Shown: in pieces, positions 25,630 through 34,400 of the stretch
How positions within the stretch are numbered: the first letter of the stretch is position 1
Layout: the number at the start of each line of letters is the position of its first letter
Assembly: GCA_903850505.1 (NCBI GenBank)
Contig: CAINLT010000437.1
Location: 1-38,686, forward strand
Direction: 5' to 3'
Length of the DNA: 38,686 bases
Source of the DNA: an uncultured Myxococcales bacterium
GTDB taxonomy: Bacteria; Myxococcota_A; UBA9042
Notes under the pieces: generated by a model
Told to the model about the DNA's origin: nothing
Databases searched by the model: none
What the model saw: only the letters and a program-made list of their open reading frames with translations
Translations under genes and position numbers: made by a program

Positions 25630-27396
25630 ATGAATGCACCCCGAACGATCCCCAACAGTGTCACCCGAATTGCCGGCTTCTGGCGAGTCCTCGCGTTGGC
25701 CGCCTGCTTCGCCGGCTGCGGCAGCACCGCCAGCACGGATGGCGCAACCAATGCGGCCATGAGCACAGACGACGCGCAAACCGCCGGCGAGAAGAACACG
25801 TACGCCAAAGACTCCAGTGCGGCCGATGCGTCTGGCGGCGTGTGGGCCAATCCCGGCGTCGACGCGGGTGGCAGCTATGGCTACGCGGACGCCAGCGACG
25901 CCTCCGTCACAGCCGGACCGAGCGCCGGCGGCGGCGATCAGGGGATCGGCTTGAAGCCGGGCGGCGCGCAGGACATCGGCTACTTCCGTTCGCTGCTGAA
26001 GAACGGCCAGCTCCCCAAGCCCGGCGACATGTCGATGGAAGGCTGGCTGAACGAGCACGACACGGTCCTGCCCGCCGCGCTGAAGGATCGGCTCGTGACG
26101 CTGCACGCGATGGCGGCGGTCGTGCAGCCGGCGGGTCAGCCGGCCGAGGGGCTGTTGCAGCTCGGTTTGAACTCGGCGATGTCGCTCAAGGATGTCCAGA
26201 CCTCGCTGTCGCTCACGCTGGTGATCGACAACTCCGGTTCGATGTCCGGCGCCAAGCTGGCGTACGTCAAGGCGGGCTTGCACGTGCTGGCCGACAAGCT
26301 GCCCAAGGGCACGCGCCTGACGGTTTACACGTTCAGCGAGAGCGCCGTGCTCGTGTTTCCGGGCAAGGTCGTGATGGCGGAAGACCTGCCGGTGCTGCAC
26401 GCGGCGATCGATGCGGTGCAGGCGACCAATGGCACCAACCTCTTTGACGGCCTGAGCGCGGGCATCGCCGATTGCCAGTCGGCGAGCAGCGATTTTGTCC
26501 AGAAGCGCGTGATGTTGCTGTCTGACGGCGAACCGACGGTGGGCAACACGGCCATCAGCGACATCATCGCGCTGGCGGGACCCGCGGCCAAGAAGGGCTG
26601 CAGCATCTCGACGGTCGGCGTCGGCCTGGATTTCTCGCCCGCGCTCATGACCGGCATCGCCCAGCAGGGCGACGGCACCGCGTGGTTCCTCCAGGACGCC
26701 GAGGCGGCCAAGAACGTGTTTGTCCAGGACCTGGAGACGATGCTTGTGGCGGTTGCCCAGAAGCTGTGGCTGCAATTCAAGCCGGCCGCGGGCTGGAAGG
26801 TGCTGGAAATCTACGGTTTTGAGTGGGTGGAAAAAGACGGCGTCGTGCAGATCACCGGCACCAAGAAGCCGGCCGCGCAGCCGGGCGACCCTGTCGACCC
26901 GCCGGTGACGACCGATCCCAACGCGCCGCCAGTGGCGATGCCGACGTTGTTTGCCAGCTCCCGCAACGGTCTGGTGCTCGCGCGGCTGACCGGCCCGGCC
27001 AGCACGGATCCGCTGCAGGTCATGGACCTGACGCTGGCCTCGATGAGCTACGGCTACACCAGCAGCAAGGACCAGACCGCGGCGCAGTACACCGTGCCGG
27101 TCAGCGTGCCGGGGCTGGTGCAGATTCCGGATGGCGGCCTCGCGTACTTTGCCAATGCGGGCGTGCGGCGCGCGTGGTTGATCATGATGGACGGTTTGTC
27201 GCTACAGGCCGCGGTGCAGATCGCCGCGACGGGCACGCCGGACGCCGCCAAGACGCTGCTGGACGGCGCGGTCAAGCGGCACGATGAACAGGTGGCGGCC
27301 ATGCAGGCAGATCTGCCGGTGTATGACGCCAGCGCGCCGGATTTGGCGGACGCCAAGGCGTTGATGTTGGCGTTGGAAGCGCAGATCGGCAAGTAG
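25630..27396 (+). CDS. VWA-domain lipoprotein (YfbK-like architecture)
   Basis: A 588-residue lipoprotein. The signal peptide ends in FAGC (Cys30), followed by a low-complexity Asp/Ala/Gly region to about residue 110. Residues 115-150 (DIGYFRSLLKNGQLPKPGD, then a WLNEHDT segment) resemble the helical domain found before the VWA domain in YfbK-type proteins. The VWA domain (about 195-375) has a complete metal-ion-dependent adhesion site: DNSGS (Asp200, Ser202, Ser204), Thr269 in GTNLFDG, and Asp299 in SDGEP. A Pro-rich stretch near 420-440 precedes a C-terminal beta domain. The ATG at 25630 has AGGAGG in front. VWA lipoproteins bind a ligand through a divalent cation; the partner is unknown. 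Confidence 0.88.
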   Translation: MNAPRTIPNSVTRIAGFWRVLALAACFAGCGSTASTDGATNAAMSTDDAQTAGEKNTYAKDSSAADASGGVWANPGVDAGGSYGYADASDASVTAGPSAGGGDQGIGLKPGGAQDIGYFRSLLKNGQLPKPGDMSMEGWLNEHDTVLPAALKDRLVTLHAMAAVVQPAGQPAEGLLQLGLNSAMSLKDVQTSLSLTLVIDNSGSMSGAKLAYVKAGLHVLADKLPKGTRLTVYTFSESAVLVFPGKVVMAEDLPVLHAAIDAVQATNGTNLFDGLSAGIADCQSASSDFVQKRVMLLSDGEPTVGNTAISDIIALAGPAAKKGCSISTVGVGLDFSPALMTGIAQQGDGTAWFLQDAEAAKNVFVQDLETMLVAVAQKLWLQFKPAAGWKVLEIYGFEWVEKDGVVQITGTKKPAAQPGDPVDPPVTTDPNAPPVAMPTLFASSRNGLVLARLTGPASTDPLQVMDLTLASMSYGYTSSKDQTAAQYTVPVSVPGLVQIPDGGLAYFANAGVRRAWLIMMDGLSLQAAVQIAATGTPDAAKTLLDGAVKRHDEQVAAMQADLPVYDASAPDLADAKALMLALEAQIGK

Positions 27397-27420
27397 CGCC
27401 AGCGGCAACGACCCGGTCGG

Positions 27421-28347
27421 TCAGCTCTTGGGACTCAGGTCCAGGCTCGCCGACCGGGCCAGCTGCGACAGGACCGCGCACGTCTCGATGTGGCGCAGGC
27501 CCGCTTCTGACAGCACCCGCGAGAGCGGCCGTTGGCCGTCCAGCAGCGAAACGACGCGCATCATCTTGTCGAAGTTGAAATACGCCTGCGGCATCCCCAG
27601 GTCGCCCTCGCGCAGCTTGACCACGCGCGTCCACGGCCCCAGCACGCTCTCGTAGTACTCCAGCAGCCGCGCCTCATTGTGGGCGAGGAACGTCTCGATC
27701 TGCGGAGAGATGGGCGACACGGTCAGCAGGCGCTCCAGCGAGACCAGCGCGCCTTCGCGATCGCCGATTTCAAACAGCGCGCCGATGTCCTCGTACAGCA
27801 CCTGGCTGATGTGGGACGGCATGATCGACTGTTTGTGGCGAATCTTGCGCTTGATGTCCGGGCCAGACAGGACGATCGTCTCCGCCGCGGCGAATTGATG
27901 GCGATCGCGGCCGCCGGCGCGCACGAATTGCTCGGCGACATCGCCATTGGGCGCCACGGGCTGGCCGGGCGTCGCCGCTTTGGCCGTGGCAGCGACGACT
28001 TGCGCTTCCGTGATCGTGGACAGCCGTTCCGTTTCAGCAAAATGGGCGGGCAACTGTTCGGCGACCGGTTCAGCGGCAAAACCGGAGGATTCCGTCAGCG
28101 CGGATTCTTCCACCAACGTGGCCGACAGCGCTGCGGCATCGGCACGACCCGCGTTCTCCAGCACAACCGCATCCAGCGACGTGAGAGCACGCATGAGCCG
28201 TTGGCCGCGTTCATCGATGGGCAAGCCCAGGACGGCCAGATGGCGCGCGACCGCATCCTCCGCGCTCGTCGCCGCAGCAAGCGGATCGCGGGGCGGCTCC
28301 GGTTCCAGCGCGTAGAGCGAGAGCTCGATGGCGGAAGTCTGGGACAA
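27421..28347 (-). CDS. TPR-like/winged-helix protein of a Myxococcota-type regulatory family
   Basis: A 308-residue soluble protein. The first 150 residues are Ala-rich and probably disordered. Residues about 185-230 form two helices (EIGDREGALVSLERLLTVSP, then IETFLAHNEARLLEYYESVLGPW) that recall a short TPR-like module. The C-terminus (about 245-305), with VVSLLDGQRPLSRVLSEAGLRHIETCAVLSQLAR, resembles winged-helix domains linked to DUF4388/PATAN proteins of myxobacteria. I recall the combination in Myxococcota proteins but cannot name a function; regulation of motility or signalling is a guess. TTG at 28347 is the most upstream start with no ATG nearby, and GAGTGG precedes it. The 3' end is 24 bases from the VWA gene. 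Confidence 0.6.
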   Translation of the reverse strand: MSQTSAIELSLYALEPEPPRDPLAAATSAEDAVARHLAVLGLPIDERGQRLMRALTSLDAVVLENAGRADAAALSATLVEESALTESSGFAAEPVAEQLPAHFAETERLSTITEAQVVAATAKAATPGQPVAPNGDVAEQFVRAGGRDRHQFAAAETIVLSGPDIKRKIRHKQSIMPSHISQVLYEDIGALFEIGDREGALVSLERLLTVSPISPQIETFLAHNEARLLEYYESVLGPWTRVVKLREGDLGMPQAYFNFDKMMRVVSLLDGQRPLSRVLSEAGLRHIETCAVLSQLARSASLDLSPKS

Positions 28348-28429
28348 ATCAAACCACTCAGCGCGATGTGCATGCGCTGCTCTATCGTGCCGGGAAGTTG
28401 GCGACCCTGCAAGTCGCAGCCGGGACCAC

Positions 28430-28459
28430 TTGTCGTTTGTACCTCCAACAGCCTACCCT
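28430..28459 (+). promoter_or_regulatory. Candidate promoter of the RluA-family gene
   Basis: TTGTCG (28430-28435) and TACCCT (28454-28459) lie 18 bases apart. A start near 28466 is followed by AGGAGG at 28474-28479 and the ATG at 28488. It is the best candidate in the 140-base divergent gap. Confidence 0.4.
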
Positions 28460-28487
28460 GCGCGCCGATCCGCAGGAGGATCACGCC

Positions 28488-29477
28488 ATGACAGCCCCCT
28501 TTGATGCCCAAGCCCGCGACTTTGCCGTTCCCGTTGAACTGGCCGGCAAGCGCCTCGATCTCGTCCTCGCCACGCTGTCGGGGCTGACCCGCAACGAGGC
28601 GCGGCGTTCCATTGAGCAGGGCGCGGTGTACCTTTCCGGCAGCCGCTGCCAGCTCGCGGCGACGTCCGTGCCGTCCGGTGAACTGCTGCGGCTGCTGCCC
28701 ACCAATCCGGATCGCACGCAGATCGACGAAGGCCAACTGCGCGTCGTGTACCGCGACGACTGGCTGATGATTGTCGACAAACCGGCGGGACTGCCGACGC
28801 AACCGCCGCCGCGCGGGGGCGACGCGCTCTCGATCCGCGTGCGTGCGACGCTGGATCCGCGGGCGTATCTGGGCGAGCTGCACCGGCTGGATCGCGACGT
28901 GTCGGGTCTCGTCATGTACGGCCTGCGTCCCGATGGCACGGCCAACCTCGCGGAGCAACTGCGTTACCACCGCGCGACGCGGCGCTATCTGGGGCTCGTG
29001 CACACGGCGATCCCGGTGCCGCAGCAGACGATCAGCGAGCCGATCCGCGAGATCACGCCCGGGCGTATGGGCCTGCACCCGGCGGGCATGCCGGCGAAGA
29101 CCCACGTGATGCCGCTGGACTTTGCCGCCGCGGAGCGCATGGCGCTCGTGCTGCTGGCGCTGGAGACGGGGCGCAGCCACCAGATTCGCCTGCATTTGGC
29201 CTGGGCGGCGGGGGCGCTGTTGGGCGATCGCCAGTACGGCGACACGCTGAGCCTGCCGCGCATTGGCCTGCACGCTGCGCTGCTGCGTCTGCGTCACCCG
29301 GAAGATGGCCAGCAGTGCACGTGGACGCTGCCGCCGCCGCCGGATTTCTGGGCGCTGACGGGCGGCGCGCCGCTGCAGCTGCCGGCGGACTGGGCCATGA
29401 TGGATCCCAGGCCGTATGACGGCCCAAAGCCGCCGAAGGAACCGAAGCTGCCGAGTGAACCGCAGCTTGAGGAGTGA
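28488..29477 (+). CDS. RluA-family pseudouridine synthase
   Basis: A 329-residue RNA-modifying enzyme converting uridine to pseudouridine in rRNA or tRNA. It starts with an S4-like RNA-binding domain ([29 protein letters not shown], about 21-50). The catalytic domain begins with VDKPAGLPT (about 96-104) and contains HRLDRDVSG (132-140), with Asp135 the catalytic residue. The C-terminus ends in a Pro/Lys-rich tail ([14 protein letters not shown]). The S4 plus catalytic layout resembles RluC/RluD; the target position is not deducible. The ATG at 28488 has an ideal AGGAGG. The mutase gene starts five bases after its stop, so the two form one transcription unit. Confidence 0.94.
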   Translation: MTAPFDAQARDFAVPVELAGKRLDLVLATLSGLTRNEARRSIEQGAVYLSGSRCQLAATSVPSGELLRLLPTNPDRTQIDEGQLRVVYRDDWLMIVDKPAGLPTQPPPRGGDALSIRVRATLDPRAYLGELHRLDRDVSGLVMYGLRPDGTANLAEQLRYHRATRRYLGLVHTAIPVPQQTISEPIREITPGRMGLHPAGMPAKTHVMPLDFAAAERMALVLLALETGRSHQIRLHLAWAAGALLGDRQYGDTLSLPRIGLHAALLRLRHPEDGQQCTWTLPPPPDFWALTGGAPLQLPADWAMMDPRPYDGPKPPKEPKLPSEPQLEE

Positions 29478-29481
29478 GGTC

Positions 29482-31107
29482 ATGACCGACTCGCACAAGT
29501 CCTGGCTGGAGCGCGTCTACCAGCCCGCCACCAAAAAAGCCCTGCGTCAGGCGACATTTCGCCGCTCGACCGGCGAGGAAGTTCCGCCTCTCTACACCGG
29601 CGACGGCAGCGCGGAATTCCCCGGGCAATTTCCGTTCACCCGCGGCGTCCAGGCGACCATGTACCGCGGCCGCCTCTGGACCATGCGCCAGTATGCCGGT
29701 TTTGCCAGCGCCGCTGAGTCCAACGAGCGCTACCGCTACCTGCTGGCGCGCGGCCAGACCGGCCTGTCCGTGGCGTTCGATCTGCCTACGCAGATGGGAC
29801 TGGATCCCGATCACGAGCAGGCGCTGGGCGAGGTCGGGCGCGTCGGCGTGTCGATCGCGTCGCTGGAGGATATGGAGACGCTGATGGCGCAGATTCCGCT
29901 GGCGGACGTCAGCGTGTCGATGACCATCAATGCGACGGCGACCACGCTGCTCGGCTTCCTGTACGTCGCGGCGGAGCGCCAGGGCATCGATCCCAAGCTG
30001 CTGCAAGGCACGGTCCAGAACGACATCCTCAAAGAATACATGGCGCGCGGCACGTACATCTACCCGCCGCGGCCGTCCATGCGGCTGATCACCGACCTGT
30101 TCGCGTGGTGCGCGAGCGACGTGCCCAAGTGGAACACGATCTCCATTTCCGGCTACCACGTCCGCGAGGCGGGCTGCGACGCGGCGCAGGAATTGGCGTT
30201 CACGCTCGGCGACGGCATCGCGTACGTGGAAGCGGCGATCCAGGCCGGCCTGACGGTCGACGATTTTGCCAACCGCCTGGCGTTCTTCTTCAACGGCCAC
30301 AACAACTTCCTGGAAGAAGTCGCGAAATTCCGCGCGGCGCGGCGGCTGTGGGCCAAGATCATGCGCGAGCGGTTTGGCGCCAAGCGCGACGAATCGTGCA
30401 AGCTGCGCTTCCACACGCAGACCGGCGGATCGACGCTGACGGCGCAGCAGCCGGACAACAACATCGTGCGCGTGACGCTGCAGGCGCTGGCGGCGGTGAT
30501 GGGCGGGACGCAGTCGCTGCACACGAATTCCCGCGACGAGGCGCTGGGCTTGCCGACGGAAGCGGCGGTGGAGATCGCGCTGCGGACGCAGCAGATCATC
30601 GCGTACGAGTCGGGCGTGGCGGACACGATTGACCCGCTGGCGGGCAGCTACCTGATTGAGCAGTGGACCGACGAGCTGCAGGCGAAAGCGGAGCAGTACC
30701 TCGCGCGCATCGACGAGCTGGGCGGCATGGTCGCGGCGATCGAGCACGGCTATCCGCAGCGGGAAATCCAGGACAGCGCGTACCGCTACCAGAAGGCCGT
30801 CGAAAAGGGCGAGCAGGTCATCGTCGGCGTGAACCAGTTCCAGTCGCAGCAGGAAGTGCCGATGCCGATCCAGAAGATCGACGCGCGCATCGAGGGCGAG
30901 CAGGTGGCGCGGGTGCGGGCGCTGCGCGCGCGGCGGGATGCGGACGCGCACGCGCGGGCGATGCTGGCGCTGAAAGACGCGGCGGAGTCGGGCACCAACG
31001 TGATGCCGAAGATCGTGGACTGCGTGCGGGCCTGGGCGACGACTGGGGAGATTTCCGGGGTGCTGCGCGAGGTGTTCGGGAAGCACCGCGAAGTTCTGGT
31101 GATTTGA
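29482..31107 (+). CDS. Methylmalonyl-CoA mutase, catalytic subunit only
   Basis: A 541-residue barrel domain of an adenosylcobalamin-dependent acyl-CoA mutase; the usual C-terminal B12-binding domain is absent and would come from a separate small subunit. Motifs are [22 protein letters not shown] (about 53-74), [13 protein letters not shown], and SISGYH. By alignment from memory, Tyr71, Arg189 and His226 match Tyr89, Arg207 and His244 of the Propionibacterium enzyme (constant offset of 18). That Tyr/Arg pair favours succinyl/methylmalonyl-CoA over isobutyryl-CoA, for which Phe/Gln is expected. The enzyme interconverts succinyl-CoA and methylmalonyl-CoA in propionate metabolism. The ATG at 29482 follows the pseudouridine synthase stop by four bases. 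Confidence 0.9.
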   Translation: MTDSHKSWLERVYQPATKKALRQATFRRSTGEEVPPLYTGDGSAEFPGQFPFTRGVQATMYRGRLWTMRQYAGFASAAESNERYRYLLARGQTGLSVAFDLPTQMGLDPDHEQALGEVGRVGVSIASLEDMETLMAQIPLADVSVSMTINATATTLLGFLYVAAERQGIDPKLLQGTVQNDILKEYMARGTYIYPPRPSMRLITDLFAWCASDVPKWNTISISGYHVREAGCDAAQELAFTLGDGIAYVEAAIQAGLTVDDFANRLAFFFNGHNNFLEEVAKFRAARRLWAKIMRERFGAKRDESCKLRFHTQTGGSTLTAQQPDNNIVRVTLQALAAVMGGTQSLHTNSRDEALGLPTEAAVEIALRTQQIIAYESGVADTIDPLAGSYLIEQWTDELQAKAEQYLARIDELGGMVAAIEHGYPQREIQDSAYRYQKAVEKGEQVIVGVNQFQSQQEVPMPIQKIDARIEGEQVARVRALRARRDADAHARAMLALKDAAESGTNVMPKIVDCVRAWATTGEISGVLREVFGKHREVLVI

Positions 31108-31119
31108 GGGGGGGCGCCC

Positions 31120-31209
31120 AGCGCAAGCAAGCCTCCCCGGCGAGCGCGTAGCGCAAGCCTGTCTCCCGAGCGAGCGCGCAGCGCAAGCCGCCCATCCAAG
31201 GCGAGCACG
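31120..31209. repeat. Three 30-base imperfect tandem repeats
   Basis: AGCGCAAGC recurs at 31120, 31150 and 31180, exactly 30 bases apart, and each unit ends in GCGAGC(G/A)CG. No gene covers it. The period is a multiple of three, but no start or ribosome-binding site is seen. Confidence 0.6.
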
Positions 31210-31322
31210 GGGAGGCCGCAGGCTGACCTGCGCAGCCAACCCGAGCCCGCTCACCTCCCGATCACCCAACCTCCCCGCAACGCGTCGAGCGAGCACGGGG
31301 AGGCGCAGCCGACCTGCGCAGC
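31201..31322. repeat. Direct repeat of about 35 bases in the convergent gap
   Basis: GCGAGCACGGGGAGG followed by a short variable part and GACCTGCGCAGC (second copy) or TGACCTGCGCAGC (first) occurs at 31201-31236 and at 31289-31322. The first copy continues out of the third 30-base repeat. It resembles a dispersed intergenic repeat, but only two copies are in the window. Confidence 0.55.
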
Positions 31323-31344
31323 GAGTCCCAAGGAAGCGGGGAGC

Positions 31345-31376
31345 GCGAGGGGAGAACCCTTGGGGTCTCCCCTCGC
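31345..31376. terminator. Bidirectional terminator-like hairpin between convergent genes
   Basis: GCGAGGGGAGA (31345-31355) pairs perfectly with TCTCCCCTCGC (31366-31376), an 11-base stem extended by CCC/GGG pairs inside the loop. It lies between the ends of the mutase gene (31107) and the minus-strand metzincin gene (31405). There is no T-run, so termination may rely on structure alone or on Rho. Confidence 0.55.
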
Positions 31377-31404
31377 CCGGCCGCGCCTGCGGCGGCCGCC
31401 CGCC

Positions 31405-34400
31405 CTAATACGCATAAACCTCATGCCTCGTGCGCACCAGATCCAGCAGACTCACCCGAAACTGATACTCGCTGAACAGATAATCCGCCTGCAGCTTGTC
31501 CAGCGTCACGTACTTCGCCAGCTCCTTTTGCGCCGCCAGCACGGCCTCGTAGCCCGGGTTCAGCGTCTTGTCGCTGACTTTCGCCGCCACGTATTGCCGG
31601 CCTGACAGCGGGTCCGTGAACTTGGCGATGTCAGTCGCCGTGACGTCGTCCGGCAGCGTGATTTGCGCCTGATTGCCGGCGACGAACACCCGCGCCAGGT
31701 CCAGGTACGTCCGGTCGTAGCTCTTGGTCAGGAATGACATGCCGTAAACAGAAGCCAGCAGCGGCATGCGGAACCGCGTCGACGGGAAAGTCGGCCGCGG
31801 ATCCGGGTACACGCGGTACTTCAGGCAGCCGACCTTGGCGCTCAGCGGCGCGTCCGGGGCAAAGTCCTTGCACGCCTTGGGCGCGGCCGTGTTGGCACCG
31901 GCGAAAAGCGGCCGGAGCAGCGTGTCCGCCGAGCCGTCGGGCTTGCCGCCTTGCACCAGCATCCAGCCGTACGCGTCGATGCCCTCATAGCTGATGCCGC
32001 CAAAAAGGTTGATCAGCTGTCGCGGAAATAGCGTGAAGTAGCTGACGAGATAGCGCCGCGTGTCCTCGCTTTCGTTGATGCCGACAAACCGCGGCAGCGT
32101 CGGATCGGACAGCATCTGGAACGCCGCCAGCCGGTCGTAGATCTGCCCCGCCGTCACCGGGCGGTACATGTAGCCGCCGCCCCACGCCGCGTAGACCGGC
32201 CGCGCGCCGTCGCGTTCGTCGAGCCAGTGCAGCTCGGACGTCTGCGCGTCGATGTTGTTGTACGGCTCAAACCGGCCGCGCAGCGCGTTCATGTCGTAGT
32301 AGCCGGGACTCGGCCGCCCCAGCGTCTGCGCCATCGTGTTGAAGCCCAGCAGCGAGGCGAACGCGCCCGAGAGGCCGCCGTTCACATCCTGATCAAAGTC
32401 CTGGCCATAGTGGCTCTTCCACCAGCCGTTCTTCTGGTACGTGGCAAAATCGATCGCCCAGAACTGCATCTGCCGGTTCGCCGTCAGGAACTGGCGCAGC
32501 ACGCGATTGGCGTAGTTGTTCGGGTTGAACATCTCGTTGTCGCGCATGTAGCCCCAGAAATACCAGTAGTTTTCGTAGTCCTCCAAGGCGTTGCGGGTGA
32601 TTTCGTACGGATCGGCGCCTTCGTCGTGGGTCGCGCAGCTCGGCGTCTGGCCGTTCTGCTCATCGCTGCAGAAACGGAACGGCACTTCGCTGGCGCGGGT
32701 CGCCTTGACCGCGCAGAACTTGTCCTCGCCGAGCTTGGCGCAGACCTTGTCGCCGCCGCAGTCCGCGTCCTGCGTGCACGGCGCGCCCTTGATGTCGCGC
32801 CAGGCGACGTCGTGGCGCGCATAGATGTTGGCCACGCCGCCGTAGTATTTCGGCAACGTCGTGTAGTGGATGCGGCGGTTGATCCTGTTCAGGTCCGTCG
32901 CGCCGAGGTCCTGCACCAGCAGCGTGCCCGGATCGCTGTCCTGCGGCGTCAGCAGGTACTGCGCCAGCGGCGCCAGGTAGCCGCCAGGCGACTTGTCGAG
33001 CGCCGGCGGGTGGTCAAAAGCCTCCACCATGTCGCCATAGCCAAACTTCAGCGCCGCCTTGTCGTACAGGCCCACGCCCAGGAACCTGCCGTTGAACTTC
33101 GCGGTGTAATCCATCACGGACGCCAGCATGTGCATCCGCAGGTTGCCCTGGCTCTGCGCCGCCGTCTCCGCGGCGAACGGGTTCGCCACTTCGCCGTTGC
33201 CGTCCAGCTTCAGATCCCAGAAGTGCGGATGGTAGTTCAGCGCGTCCGTCGACGCCTCAAAGTTGTGCCGCAGGCCCAGCGTGTGGCCGACCTCGTGGGT
33301 TGCCGTGCCGCGGTAGATCTGCTGCCACAGCTCCAGCTTGATGGCCGCGCGCAGCGGCGTCAGCACGTCGCGGCCAATCTGCTGCGTCGCGATCACCACC
33401 GGATCGGTCGTATCCGAGTAGAACGGTCCCGGCAGCACATGCTGCTGGTCGACCGCCGGGTTCTGGTTGTTGTTGACGTCATTGAGCGCCACCCGCAGCT
33501 GCGCCGCCAGCGTCCCTGCCGAACAGCTCGCCCACTGCGGACCTTGGCCCATGTCCACGCAGACGTGGCCCTTGCCCAGCCCCAGGGACTCGAACGCGCC
33601 GACCACCGGGCAACCCTGCGCAGGCGTGCTCTCGGGCGCCCACGCGATCACGGTCTTGACCTTGGCCGCCTGATACGCCTGGCACAGCTTCTCGTCGTAC
33701 TGCGCGCCGTACTGCTGCGCGAGGCCGAGGATCGCGCCGTCGGCCAGGTCCGCAAAGTGCAGCGTACTCACCGCCAGCTGGTCGTAGACCGCCTGCTGCT
33801 TGAGGTAGCCCGCCTTGTGCGCCCAGTTGGCCAGGCTCAGCTGCTTGCGGTCGTCGTCCGTCACCACCGCGCTCTGGCCCACCGGAATGTGCCACTGCTT
33901 GAACATCGCCTGCACCGTGTGGCCGTCGTCGTCGCCGATCAGCGTCTCGTCCAGTTGGGCGTTTTGCTGCACGCGCGCCATGCGGCTCTGCGCCCACGTG
34001 CCCGCGTCGTCGGTCGGCTCCAGGCCCAGATCGGTCAACTGGCTGCGCACGTCCGGGTCCAGCATCGCCGCCACGTGGCTGCGCACGTCTTCCAGGCTCT
34101 TGGGACCTTTCAGGTCGTACTGCTGCGCCACGCGGGTCGCTGTCACGTAGTGGTTCTGGCTGGCGCGCTTCACGTCGTTGAAGTCCAGGATGCCCGCCGC
34201 CAGCTCCATCGCCTGCAGCGCGCTCTCTGCGCTGGTCTTCATCGCCGACGCGTAGCTGTGCGCGCTCGCCGCGACAATCTCCCCCGTCAGCGGGTCGTTC
34301 GCCGCCGGACCATAGCCCAGCAGCCCGTTCTGTAGCGGCTGGTTGACCACGTGCAGGAACGAGTAGCGCAGATCGCCAAACGCGTGCGGCTGGTCCATGT

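Larger units (their letters stand above)
31108..31404. other. 297-base convergent gap, repeats and hairpins only
   Basis: Apart from the tandem repeats, the direct repeat and the 11-base-stem hairpin listed here, a second GC-rich hairpin (GGCCGC/GCGGCC, about 31379-31397) lies next to the metzincin stop. I see no gene. Confidence 0.6.

Noticed and set aside
29053..31296. A 747-residue minus-strand open frame over the RluA-family and mutase genes
   Set aside because: It overlaps two clear plus-strand genes in full and reads as composition bias, mostly Arg, Ala and Gly.
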